A stretch of DNA of 23,907 nt from Euryarchaeota archaeon UBA126 (GTDB lineage: Archaea > Thermoplasmatota > Poseidoniia > Poseidoniales > Thalassarchaeaceae). Below the pieces are notes generated by a model that searched no databases, was not told where the DNA came from, and saw nothing but the letters and a program-made list of their open reading frames with translations. The DNA lies in NCBI GenBank assembly GCA_002497025.1, contig DAMG01000029.1:1-23907 (forward strand). Reading direction: 5' to 3'. Both the position numbers and the translations under genes were made by a program. Of this stretch, positions 14,286 to 22,081 are shown one piece after another. The first letter of the stretch is position 1; each line of letters starts with the position of its first letter.

Positions 14286-15461
14286 TCATTCGTTTAACGA
14301 CTCTAGAGCAAATGAGACATGTAGTGCGGCTCCAAGTGGTAAAGCATCTTCATCTACCTTGAATTGGGGTGTGTGCACATTGTGTACGCAACCCTTGTCA
14401 GGATTATTCACCCCAAGAACCACAAAGCAACCATTCGTTTTCTGAGTATAAAACGCAAAGTCCTCACCACCCATGACAGGGGGTAATTCATTCACATTTT
14501 CCGCTCCAATCAGCGTTTCCGCAACTCCCTTGGCAAAATCCCAAGTGCCAGGGTCATTGTATGTTGGAGGATAGTCATTACCCGGAAATGCAACATCCAC
14601 TTCACAACCATTAGCCTGACCCACTAGTTCACAAATTTCTGAGACCCTCGTTTGCAAACGCCTCAAACCTTCCATTGTCAATGATCTAACCGTCCCCTTT
14701 ATGGCAACAGATTCCGGAATGACGTTGTGAGCATCTCCGCCATTCACCGCAGTCACACTTACAACTGCAGATTCCAAAGGGTCAGTTTCTCTAGAAACGA
14801 TGCTTTGGAGCGAATCAATGATTCTAGAAGAGGCAAGAACCGGGTCCGTGCAAAAGTGAGGAGAAGCAGCGTGACCGCCAACACCTCTGACTTCAATATC
14901 CATGAAACTGGCAGCCGCCAAAAACGAACCCGCCCTAGAACCGACTTGACCAGTAGGCATTCTAGGCCAGACATGTAAACCGAAAATACGCTCGACTTCA
15001 GGATCGTCTAATGCCCCTTCGTTAGTCATCTTTTGACCCCCTGCACCGCCTTCTTCAGCAGGCTGGAATAGAAACTTTACAGTTCCTTGAATCTCTTTCC
15101 CACTGAGAATTTTTGCCGCGCCTAGCAGCATTGCAGTATGACAGTCATGCCCACAAGCATGCATTTTCCCATCTACCTCACTCTTGAAATCAACATCTGC
15201 GGTTTCATGTATTGGTAGAGCATCCATATCAGCTCTCAACGCAATACACGGTCCTTCTCCATTACCGATTGAAGCGAGAACACCTGTTTCAGCAATAGGA
15301 AACTCATATTCAATTCCCAACTCATCCAATTTTTCTCGAACCAAGGCATTTGTACGATGCTCTTCATACATTAACTCCGGAAATCTATGCAATTCCCTTC
15401 TAATGTCTATAATCCAATCTTTGATGCTCTCCGACTCGTTCATAATCGCGGCCAATTCCAT
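14286..15461 (-). CDS. M20D family amidohydrolase (N-acyl-amino-acid / IAA-amide hydrolase type)
   Basis: A dimetal aminoacylase or carboxypeptidase of the M20D group (hippurate hydrolase, ILR1-like). In the 391-residue protein the metal and catalytic residues are visible: ALRADMDALPI (74-84), HACGHDCHTA with Cys103, His105 (101-110), PAEEGGAGG with Glu136/137, GLHVWP with His163, dimerisation-domain His near 197 (GGHAASP), MGGEDFAFY (330-338) and HNVHTPQF with His363. It cleaves N-acyl groups from amino acids or small peptides, probably in the cytoplasm since no signal peptide is seen. Starts at ATG 15461; ATG 15443 is an alternative. A TATA-like ttttta centred about 26 nt upstream would make the transcript leaderless. 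Exact substrate unknown. Confidence 0.92.
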   Translation of the reverse strand: MELAAIMNESESIKDWIIDIRRELHRFPELMYEEHRTNALVREKLDELGIEYEFPIAETGVLASIGNGEGPCIALRADMDALPIHETADVDFKSEVDGKMHACGHDCHTAMLLGAAKILSGKEIQGTVKFLFQPAEEGGAGGQKMTNEGALDDPEVERIFGLHVWPRMPTGQVGSRAGSFLAAASFMDIEVRGVGGHAASPHFCTDPVLASSRIIDSLQSIVSRETDPLESAVVSVTAVNGGDAHNVIPESVAIKGTVRSLTMEGLRRLQTRVSEICELVGQANGCEVDVAFPGNDYPPTYNDPGTWDFAKGVAETLIGAENVNELPPVMGGEDFAFYTQKTNGCFVVLGVNNPDKGCVHNVHTPQFKVDEDALPLGAALHVSFALESLNE

Positions 15462-15484
15462 GAACCGAGGTTATGGGAGTGTGG

Positions 15485-15490
15485 TAAAAA
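15485..15490 (-). promoter_or_regulatory. Possible TATA element for the amidohydrolase (leaderless)
   Basis: Minus-strand ttttta is centred about 26 nt before ATG 15461. The sequence is weaker than the other TATA elements here, and the call rests mainly on spacing. Confidence 0.35.
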
Positions 15491-15559
15491 GTCTACACAC
15501 GGCAATGCAGCCCAATTTCCGGCATTGACCTTTTGAAGGACCAAACATTCGCGATTAAT

Positions 15560-16324
15560 ATGATGCGTTCTGGAAACCCGGCATTGAGCGATGAAACATT
15601 TTCTTCATCTAGTTACCAAGACAAACCATGGTGGGACGGTTTTGATATTACAGACGAGTCAACAACAATGTCCATCGAAGGAACAGCCGAAAAAACAGGA
15701 ATTTTACTTGGAATTACTGTATTAACAGCTCTATTTACCGCATTTTCGATGCCGGAATCTACGCTTTTGATGTTGCTAGGGTATCTAGGCGGCTTCATTA
15801 CAGGGTTTTTTGTTATTCTCAGCCGTTCAACAAATCCGACCGTCATATGCCTTTATGCTGCATTTGAAGGCATGGCATTAGGCGGAATGACTTGGTATTT
15901 CGAATCAATTCCTGGATTGGAAGGAATAGGAATTGTTGCAGCATTCATCACTTTCGGAATCCTTGGTATAATGCTAACAATATACAGAATGGGGCTAATC
16001 CATTGGGATGAAAATACCCGTATTGCAGTGACTTCGGCAGTTCTTGGAATACTTCTGATATACATAATATCAATCATCGGCTCATTGGTTGGGTTTTCAT
16101 TACCTATAATGGAGCCAGGACCGTGGGGCATTGCATTCAGTTTATTCGTTGTAGGCATCGCCTCCTTCTGCCTAGCCGCGGATTTTGATTTCATCGAAAG
16201 AGGAGTGCTTTCAGGCTCTCCAAAGGAACTTGAATGGCGAGCCGCGTTTGGCTTGATGGTAACTCTAATTTGGCTATATGTCGAAATACTACGCCTACTG
16301 GCAATAATTGCAGCTAGTAGGTAG
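15560..16324 (+). CDS. Bax-inhibitor-1/YccA-like membrane protein
   Basis: A polytopic protein of the BI-1 superfamily subgroup (PF12811-like), recognised by the N-terminal MRSGNPALSDETF, which matches the 'MRSxNPxL' start of that family. From ATG 15560 (or 15563) it has 254 residues: about 40 polar residues, then seven hydrophobic helices, ending with a C-terminal ARSR-type basic/charged motif region (KELEWRAAFGLMVTLIWLYVEILRLL) typical of BI-1 proteins, whose last helix carries conserved acidic residues. Family members are thought to act as pH-sensitive Ca2+ leak channels, but the role in archaea is not established. TTG 15533 would add nine residues not found in the family. The LysE gene starts 2 nt after its stop. 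Confidence 0.85.
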   Translation: MMRSGNPALSDETFSSSSYQDKPWWDGFDITDESTTMSIEGTAEKTGILLGITVLTALFTAFSMPESTLLMLLGYLGGFITGFFVILSRSTNPTVICLYAAFEGMALGGMTWYFESIPGLEGIGIVAAFITFGILGIMLTIYRMGLIHWDENTRIAVTSAVLGILLIYIISIIGSLVGFSLPIMEPGPWGIAFSLFVVGIASFCLAADFDFIERGVLSGSPKELEWRAAFGLMVTLIWLYVEILRLLAIIAASR

Positions 16325-16326
16325 CG

Positions 16327-16980
16327 GTGAGTTTCGTGGAAACGGATCTAATTCTAGGTTTGGCAATTGCTGGCGCCACTTTAGGTATAGTAGAGGGAAT
16401 CAAACCCGGACCTCTTCTAACTATGGTAATCCGCGAAACTCTATCAGGAGGTCTTCGAGCGGGTTTGTGGACTGCGGCAGCCCCTATTTTCACGGATGGC
16501 CCACTAGTAATCTTCAGCCTTTTTGCAGCTGCTTGGATAGCAACAAATCCCTCGGCATTACTGGTGATTACACTGGCAGGAGCAATATTCCTAGCTCAAA
16601 TGGGCTACGAATGCTTCGGATTGGAACCCCCCAATATGGATGAAGACGCCGCCCCTCCAACAGGCTCATTTCTTAGAGGGGTAATCACGAATTTATTGAA
16701 TCCAAATGTGTATGTTTTCTGGTTTCTAATTGGAGGCCCATTGATGGCCTCAGCAGCCGATGAAGAGATCTTAGCCCCAATTGCCTATGCGATAACATTC
16801 CTAGTGACAATAATGCTGACAAAAGCGGCAATAGCCTATGCAATTCATAGAGCAAGTGGAAATATTTCAGCAATCGTGTATCGAAGATTGCTAGCTATTT
16901 GTGGCTTGGTAATGATTGGATTCGCACTCTATTACGCGATGGAAGCATATAGGATTCTACAAGAGACCGGAATTCTCTGA
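16327..16980 (+). CDS. LysE/RhtB-type amino acid exporter
   Basis: An amino acid or small-metabolite efflux protein with about six transmembrane helices. In the 217-residue product the family signature is KPGPLLTMVIRETLSGG followed by LRAGLWTAAAPIFTDGPLV near the N-terminus; the middle PNVYVFWFLIGGP motif matches the 'NPK...F' region of LysE proteins. GTG start at 16327, 2 nt after the BI-1-like stop, indicating a shared mRNA. The exported substrate (Lys, Arg, Thr, homoserine and others in the family) cannot be told from sequence. It may relieve amino acid load in a protein-degrading cell. Convergent with the lipoprotein gene with a 4-nt gap. Confidence 0.85.
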   Translation: MSFVETDLILGLAIAGATLGIVEGIKPGPLLTMVIRETLSGGLRAGLWTAAAPIFTDGPLVIFSLFAAAWIATNPSALLVITLAGAIFLAQMGYECFGLEPPNMDEDAAPPTGSFLRGVITNLLNPNVYVFWFLIGGPLMASAADEEILAPIAYAITFLVTIMLTKAAIAYAIHRASGNISAIVYRRLLAICGLVMIGFALYYAMEAYRILQETGIL

Positions 16981-16984
16981 ATGA

Positions 16985-18475
16985 CTAGACGGTGGAGTTT
17001 CCACCAGTAGGATTGCTAAGCAGTGTAGTAGGTCCACCCATTGGCATCTCAGCGAGCGGTGCTAGTGGCCCACGAAGACTTGGACCGATTGTAATCGTAC
17101 CAAAAATCCCCTCGTCTACGATATTGTGTGAAAGTCCGAACCAAGGCCTTCCATGTTGATCGACCAAAATATCGATGAAATCTCCAAAGCCACCACATCG
17201 GTTGTAACCACAGTCAGCGGATACATCCAATGGATCTCCAAATTCATTAACTTGAACAGTGGTGATAAGTGGATTATCTGAGAAAGCATCGGTAATTATG
17301 GAAATATAACCATTCCAAGTATCGTTACCCGAGTCACCGAGATAAGCCAAGGCAACCCTACCTTCTCCACCGGCTGCAATTGCTGGGAAACCGGTGCCTT
17401 CTAGCCTAGTTGGCGGGGCTATCATTAGAGGATCCGACCAAGTATCGCCCTCATCTCTCGAGTATGAGTAGTACGGCATGTTATCGAACCCCATCCACAT
17501 TGCATGGAGGTTATTTTCTTCATCAGGATGAACCTGAGCTTCCTCAAAATTCCAAGTATCAGCAGTACCAGTGGTCTCTGTAGGAAGAGGGTGCTCAGTC
17601 CAGGTTAGGCCCCCATCTGTAGTTCGATAAATCGAATATCCTTCTCCGTCACACCCAGGATTCCCACGATACAAATTCCCATCGTTTGCACCAATCATAT
17701 GGCCAGTCAAGCCTCCACTATTACAGCTTAGAGGAGAACCAGGAACCTGCTGTGTCCAAGTCAGACCACCGTCAAAACTCGACGAGCAAAGAGGCGATTG
17801 CCAATTTCCATTGATACAGAATACCCAAGTCGTTGGATGTAGAGCTGCAGGGTATGGCGAAGAAGCAATTGTTTGGTGGTCCTGAATCGATGTTCCAGTA
17901 GCCACGGTCGGCGGACTCCAACTCTGACCTTCGTTGTCCGACCATTCAACAGTCATCCCCAATAGAGCGTGCATATCGAATTTCATTATTCGATCAGTCC
18001 ATGGATCAACGTAGACATAAGGGTCGTTTGAATTCGCAACCGGAATTGTCGGAGGATCATAAACATCAACGCAACTATACTCGACAGAACCAATCATTCC
18101 GATTAGACTAGAACATTGGACGATAGCTGTAGAACCCGCATCCCCATTCCCCCAACTTGTGATGTAAAGATTATCTTCAGACGTTATTCCAATCGTTGGC
18201 TCGAAGGTTGACATACCGATTCCGTAGTAACTTCCTGTAGTACACAGAGGGATATTATCGCCTACTAAAGTATCACTTCCGTTGAAGACGCCTGAGGAAT
18301 TTACAGCGTCGGTGGCATTAGCAAAATGATACCAAACATTTCGAGCAATTCCATCCGGGCAAAGAGCATCAAACACACTATCTGGCTCCTCAGGAGCCGC
18401 CTCATTTCCTCCGAAACAACCCGAAAGAGCCGATGCGAGCAACAACATAACCAAGGCTACTGCTATGGTTCGCAT
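16985..18475 (-). CDS. Secreted lipoprotein with sialidase-type Asp-box beta-propeller
   Basis: A surface protein. Residues 1-20 form a lipoprotein signal peptide with lipobox ALSGC (Cys20), followed by a Gly/Glu/Ala/Pro linker. The mature 476 residues contain four Asp-box repeats: SDNEGQSW (179-186), SFDGGLTW (233-240), TTDGGLTW (285-292) and SRDEGDTW (339-346), the hallmark of BNR/sialidase-fold propellers. Several Cys residues, likely disulfides, and many NxS/T sites fit an extracellular location. The catalytic Arg triad, Asp and Tyr/Glu of true sialidases cannot be confirmed, so it may be a binding protein rather than an enzyme. Divergent from the subtilase gene; a weak TATA (18492-18500) sits about 22 nt before ATG 18475. 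Confidence 0.85.
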   Translation of the reverse strand: MRTIAVALVMLLLASALSGCFGGNEAAPEEPDSVFDALCPDGIARNVWYHFANATDAVNSSGVFNGSDTLVGDNIPLCTTGSYYGIGMSTFEPTIGITSEDNLYITSWGNGDAGSTAIVQCSSLIGMIGSVEYSCVDVYDPPTIPVANSNDPYVYVDPWTDRIMKFDMHALLGMTVEWSDNEGQSWSPPTVATGTSIQDHQTIASSPYPAALHPTTWVFCINGNWQSPLCSSSFDGGLTWTQQVPGSPLSCNSGGLTGHMIGANDGNLYRGNPGCDGEGYSIYRTTDGGLTWTEHPLPTETTGTADTWNFEEAQVHPDEENNLHAMWMGFDNMPYYSYSRDEGDTWSDPLMIAPPTRLEGTGFPAIAAGGEGRVALAYLGDSGNDTWNGYISIITDAFSDNPLITTVQVNEFGDPLDVSADCGYNRCGGFGDFIDILVDQHGRPWFGLSHNIVDEGIFGTITIGPSLRGPLAPLAEMPMGGPTTLLSNPTGGNSTV

Positions 18476-18491
18476 GGTACGTGGTAATCTA

Positions 18492-18500
18492 ATCTATACT
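18492..18500 (-). promoter_or_regulatory. Possible TATA element for the lipoprotein gene
   Basis: Minus-strand agtatagat is centred about 22 nt before ATG 18475, slightly close but consistent with a leaderless or very short-leader transcript. The region 18476-18573 also has to carry the divergent subtilase promoter. Confidence 0.35.
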
Positions 18501-18573
18501 TGATTTGAACGGTGCGTCTGTTCGCAGTCTTCTTGGGGGTTTGTTGAAATCCAATCACTATCCCGACAGAAAT

Positions 18574-21027
18574 ATGCGACTCAATGCACTGTTCATGGTG
18601 GTGCTCGTTGCTTCAATGTCAGGCTCAATAGCTTACACCAATATTAGCACTCATCCTGATATGTCTAAAATGAGTAATGAATTGATTTCAGAATTGGACT
18701 CTTCAGAAGAATTAGAAGTAATAATCCAGTTTACTGGAGAGCAGGATGGTTCTGTTTGGGAGTCGCTAGAATCTATGGGGATAGAAATGATTTCAGAAAT
18801 GTCAGTCCTAAACGGCGGCCTTATCGTAGGAACGGCCACAGAAATATCCCGATTATCCACGTTCTCAATAGTACAACACATGGAACTTAACGTTCCGATA
18901 GAACATTTCTATCTCCCAGGAGATCAGGACGATACAGAGTCAATGATGCATGAAACCGTAAGGTGGGTAAATGCTAGTCTGGCTTGGCACCGCGCCATTA
19001 TTGGAACCGATGGGGTACTCAAAACCGAACCCGATCTTTCCTTGAAAGAGTACGATGGTGAAGGCGCAACAGCAGTAGACCTTGATACAGGAATTGACGG
19101 AGAACATCCAGATTTTGATTGCGGAGAACCGTGGACGGGCGAGAAACTGATTTGGTCTGCAAAATGGACAGGCCTCGCTTGGGTGGACGCCCCAAATTGC
19201 AACTCAGACACATCTAGTGGTCACGGAACTCACGTTGGAGGAACAATAGCAGGAAACGGTGATGCTTCTGGAGGTAGAAGGCTAGGAACCGCAAAAGGAG
19301 CCACAATAGTCGCCCTCGGAACGGGAGATGGTGCCTCAATCTTCGCAGCGGTAGAAGGTCTAGAATGGACTTACCAGCATAGTAGACCAGGATTGAACGA
19401 ATATAACATCCGAGTAGTGTCTAATTCATGGGGTACTAATGGCGATTACAATCCTTCCAATACTGTTACAATTTTGACTGATATGCTGACTTATGATAAC
19501 GATGTTGCAGTCATCTTCGCGGCTTCAAATAGTGGAGGAAATGGCGACGAATCGGAAAGTGATCTGAGAACAAATGTTTACGCAAATACACCGTCTGCAA
19601 TATCCGTAGCCGCGCTTACACACGACGGTAATTCTGTAACTTCCTTCTCGAGTAGAGGTTGGAAAACCCAACAGCATACATGGCCGGATGTAGGTGCCCC
19701 TGGAAGAAATATTTGGGCAACTGCTCCAAGGGCCACAGCCATCGATGCCTCTACTCGCACTCAAGGCGATCTATACTACATGGCGATATCCGGCACTAGT
19801 ATGGCAACACCCCACATTGGAGGTATTGCCACTCTTTTACTAGCCGCCGCCCCTTCATTAGGAGCTGCCGACTATCAAATCGAAGACCACGATGAAGGCA
19901 ATAGCTCATATTTCGATGAGCCCGCTAAAGGGCTACAATTCGAAGACTGGGAAACTAGGAACGAGTCGAGAGTGCATGAAATCGAACTGATATTGGAACT
20001 TACATCACACTACAACATACTAAGAAACTCGTGTGAGGAGGGTAATGATGACGATACTTGTGACGACATTCCAGAGGATTGCTACATCTCCCAGAACACA
20101 AACAGATGTCATGATTGGAGGGTGGGACACGGACTCGTTGACACAGACAGGGCGTTGGCCCTTGCTAGAACTCTTCAGGTAATGAGAGACCCAGATGAAG
20201 ACGGGTTTCTAGACCATCCAGAAGCCACGGTTTGGGATGCCTACGAGCACTATGAAGGTATTATGGATACTAGGGGGCTGAGTCTCAGCACAGACCAACT
20301 TAGACACGCTTGGAAAGGGGAATGGAGCCATTTCAATAATGGCCCCACCAGTACTTTTGGAACTTATGCTACCGATGATCGACATTATGTTTGGGTCCCT
20401 AATGGAACATACGAGATGCAAGTTGCATTCAGCTCTCTCGATTGGGACACCGATACAGCACAGATAGCCCAAATTAGACCAAATGTTGACCTAGGATCCG
20501 ATGGGAATGATGACGCACAAGGTCAAGGCACACTAGTTGGAGACACCATTTACATTGTATTGGACGTACAACCCGAGCATTGGAACGCTTGGACAGAATT
20601 CGATGTTACAGGCACTGCAATATCTCTGCCAATTACAGGAATTTTAACCGGCTCTGAATTTATGGAACCAAGGGTCCCGTACACTTTTGATGTTCTATTA
20701 ACACTTGACGTTAGCGAAGAAAGAACATTCGAAGTCCCGTTAAGATTCGACGGTTATTCAGATTTGGACCCAGCACCGCCCTCCGACTTCTTCGATGAGG
20801 AATCATCATTTGATTTGGTTATGGTAAGGCCAGTTTATGATGAAAGTAAGATACCACAATTTAACAGTGAAATGCCAACTATCTCAGAGGAATCCTCCTT
20901 GTCAATTCTACTCGTTGGAATATCATTTTCCTCAATTCTGATTGCGGTCATAGCAACAACCCTATGGCTTCGGAATAAATCGGAAGAAGTTCTTGAAGCA
21001 GAACTTGAAGAAGAATCAAGGGATTAA
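18574..21027 (+). CDS. Secreted subtilisin-like serine protease (S8), C-terminally membrane-anchored
   Basis: An extracellular endopeptidase. From ATG 18574 (817 residues) a signal peptide (MRLNALFMVVLVASMSGSIAYT) is followed by an I9-type propeptide-like segment (about 47-110) and the S8 domain. The catalytic residues are Asp171 (AVDLDTGIDGEHPDF), His217 (SSGHGTHVGGTIAG), oxyanion Asn319 (FAASNSGG) and Ser409 (ISGTSMATPHIGG). After the catalytic domain comes a large Asp-rich insert with several Cys (about 430-530), an EF/thrombospondin-type acidic stretch (DPDEDGFLDH), beta-rich domains, and a C-terminal helix (near 786-806) with a charged tail, so the protein stays anchored. TTG 18505 lies upstream but would bury the signal peptide. 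Its stop overlaps the convergent reductase stop. Confidence 0.95.
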   Translation: MRLNALFMVVLVASMSGSIAYTNISTHPDMSKMSNELISELDSSEELEVIIQFTGEQDGSVWESLESMGIEMISEMSVLNGGLIVGTATEISRLSTFSIVQHMELNVPIEHFYLPGDQDDTESMMHETVRWVNASLAWHRAIIGTDGVLKTEPDLSLKEYDGEGATAVDLDTGIDGEHPDFDCGEPWTGEKLIWSAKWTGLAWVDAPNCNSDTSSGHGTHVGGTIAGNGDASGGRRLGTAKGATIVALGTGDGASIFAAVEGLEWTYQHSRPGLNEYNIRVVSNSWGTNGDYNPSNTVTILTDMLTYDNDVAVIFAASNSGGNGDESESDLRTNVYANTPSAISVAALTHDGNSVTSFSSRGWKTQQHTWPDVGAPGRNIWATAPRATAIDASTRTQGDLYYMAISGTSMATPHIGGIATLLLAAAPSLGAADYQIEDHDEGNSSYFDEPAKGLQFEDWETRNESRVHEIELILELTSHYNILRNSCEEGNDDDTCDDIPEDCYISQNTNRCHDWRVGHGLVDTDRALALARTLQVMRDPDEDGFLDHPEATVWDAYEHYEGIMDTRGLSLSTDQLRHAWKGEWSHFNNGPTSTFGTYATDDRHYVWVPNGTYEMQVAFSSLDWDTDTAQIAQIRPNVDLGSDGNDDAQGQGTLVGDTIYIVLDVQPEHWNAWTEFDVTGTAISLPITGILTGSEFMEPRVPYTFDVLLTLDVSEERTFEVPLRFDGYSDLDPAPPSDFFDEESSFDLVMVRPVYDESKIPQFNSEMPTISEESSLSILLVGISFSSILIAVIATTLWLRNKSEEVLEAELEEESRD

Positions 21028-22046
21028 TCCCAGTCATTCTCAAGGATAGGCGGAGTGGTTTCTAGAATAGAATCTAGGGGTTTCCGCCATTCCATTCGCA
21101 AATCCTTCTCTGCCGGACTCGCATCCCAGTAGAGTTTCTTTCGAAGATGCCTCCTAGCCCACGCCACATCGATTTTGGGGTGGAAAAATGAAGCAATGAT
21201 TGCTAGCCAGTAAGGGGCCTCCCAAGTAGCCCACTTTCTTTCAGGATGTGCAATCTTGAGGGATTTTGCAATATCATTCATCATCATCTCGCCAGAGACT
21301 GTTAGGTAGCGCCCCATATCTTCACCCTCGGACAAGGCTCTGACATGAGCTTCTGCAACATCCCTAACATCAACGATATTGATCTGCATCGGCAGATTGA
21401 GAGGGACTTCTCTTCGAACAATCGCCATTAGAATCGCCAGAGATCCTCGCAGGTGCCGTGGAGACATAGGTGGTCCGAACACCATACACGGATGAATAGT
21501 CACCAATCTCGGTCGAGTTTCTTCATCCAGAGAGGAATGCCACTCTCGAATTAAGCGCTCAGCACTAACCTTTGCTAGACCGTATGGGTTCTCTTCTAGG
21601 GTCGCATCATCAGCCCAAGTGTCAGTGGTTAGTACAGTACCATCTTTCCAATCCATAGGCCGGATTGCAGCCGTCGAAGAGGTGTGCACAATTCGCTTGA
21701 TTGTGCCTGATTTCTCAACGGCCGAAATCACATTTTGAGTACCAATAACGCTTGGGTCGACAATTTTTCTTTGAGGGTCCTTTGACCTAACCACTACGGT
21801 CGCCGCAGTGTGGATTAAGTCACTACACCCTGAAATTACAGCATCAACAGAATCAGGGTTGAATAGATCCATCTCGACCACTTCCAAAACACCCCCCTCT
21901 GCGATTGGAAGATTCTCTAAATGGGCCACACGTTCCGGGTCAGTAACATCTCGAACGGTAGCCCTGACACTCTCGCCACGAGCGAGTAAATTGGCTACCA
22001 CATGGCTACCGATATATCCTGAAGCACCGGTGACTACAGTTACCAT
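21024..22046 (-). CDS. NAD(P)-dependent extended SDR (dihydroflavonol-reductase/epimerase-like)
   Basis: A 340-residue Rossmann enzyme that reduces a ketone or aldehyde, or epimerises a nucleotide sugar. Signatures: TGASGYIGSHV (6-16, cofactor loop), TVRD with Arg32 after the second strand, which favours NADP(H) as in dihydroflavonol/cinnamoyl-CoA reductases, HTAATVV (79-85), SSTAAI (123-128) and the catalytic YGLAK (Tyr155, Lys159). The overall pattern is nearer to the 3-beta-HSD/DFR-like group than to sugar epimerases; the substrate is unknown. It follows the PIMT-like/TPR gene by 35 nt on the same strand. The stop overlaps the subtilase stop in a TTAA palindrome. Confidence 0.9.
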   Translation of the reverse strand: MVTVVTGASGYIGSHVVANLLARGESVRATVRDVTDPERVAHLENLPIAEGGVLEVVEMDLFNPDSVDAVISGCSDLIHTAATVVVRSKDPQRKIVDPSVIGTQNVISAVEKSGTIKRIVHTSSTAAIRPMDWKDGTVLTTDTWADDATLEENPYGLAKVSAERLIREWHSSLDEETRPRLVTIHPCMVFGPPMSPRHLRGSLAILMAIVRREVPLNLPMQINIVDVRDVAEAHVRALSEGEDMGRYLTVSGEMMMNDIAKSLKIAHPERKWATWEAPYWLAIIASFFHPKIDVAWARRHLRKKLYWDASPAEKDLRMEWRKPLDSILETTPPILENDWD

Positions 22047-22081
22047 TGAACCGGGATAAGCCCCCCGTCTTCAATACTAAC

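Noticed and set aside
14283..14288. TGATCA palindrome as a possible recombination or binding site
   Set aside because: It is fully explained by two abutting stop codons of convergent genes.
18505..18573. TTG extension of the subtilase by 23 residues
   Set aside because: It would put a polar segment in front of a clear signal peptide that begins at ATG 18574.
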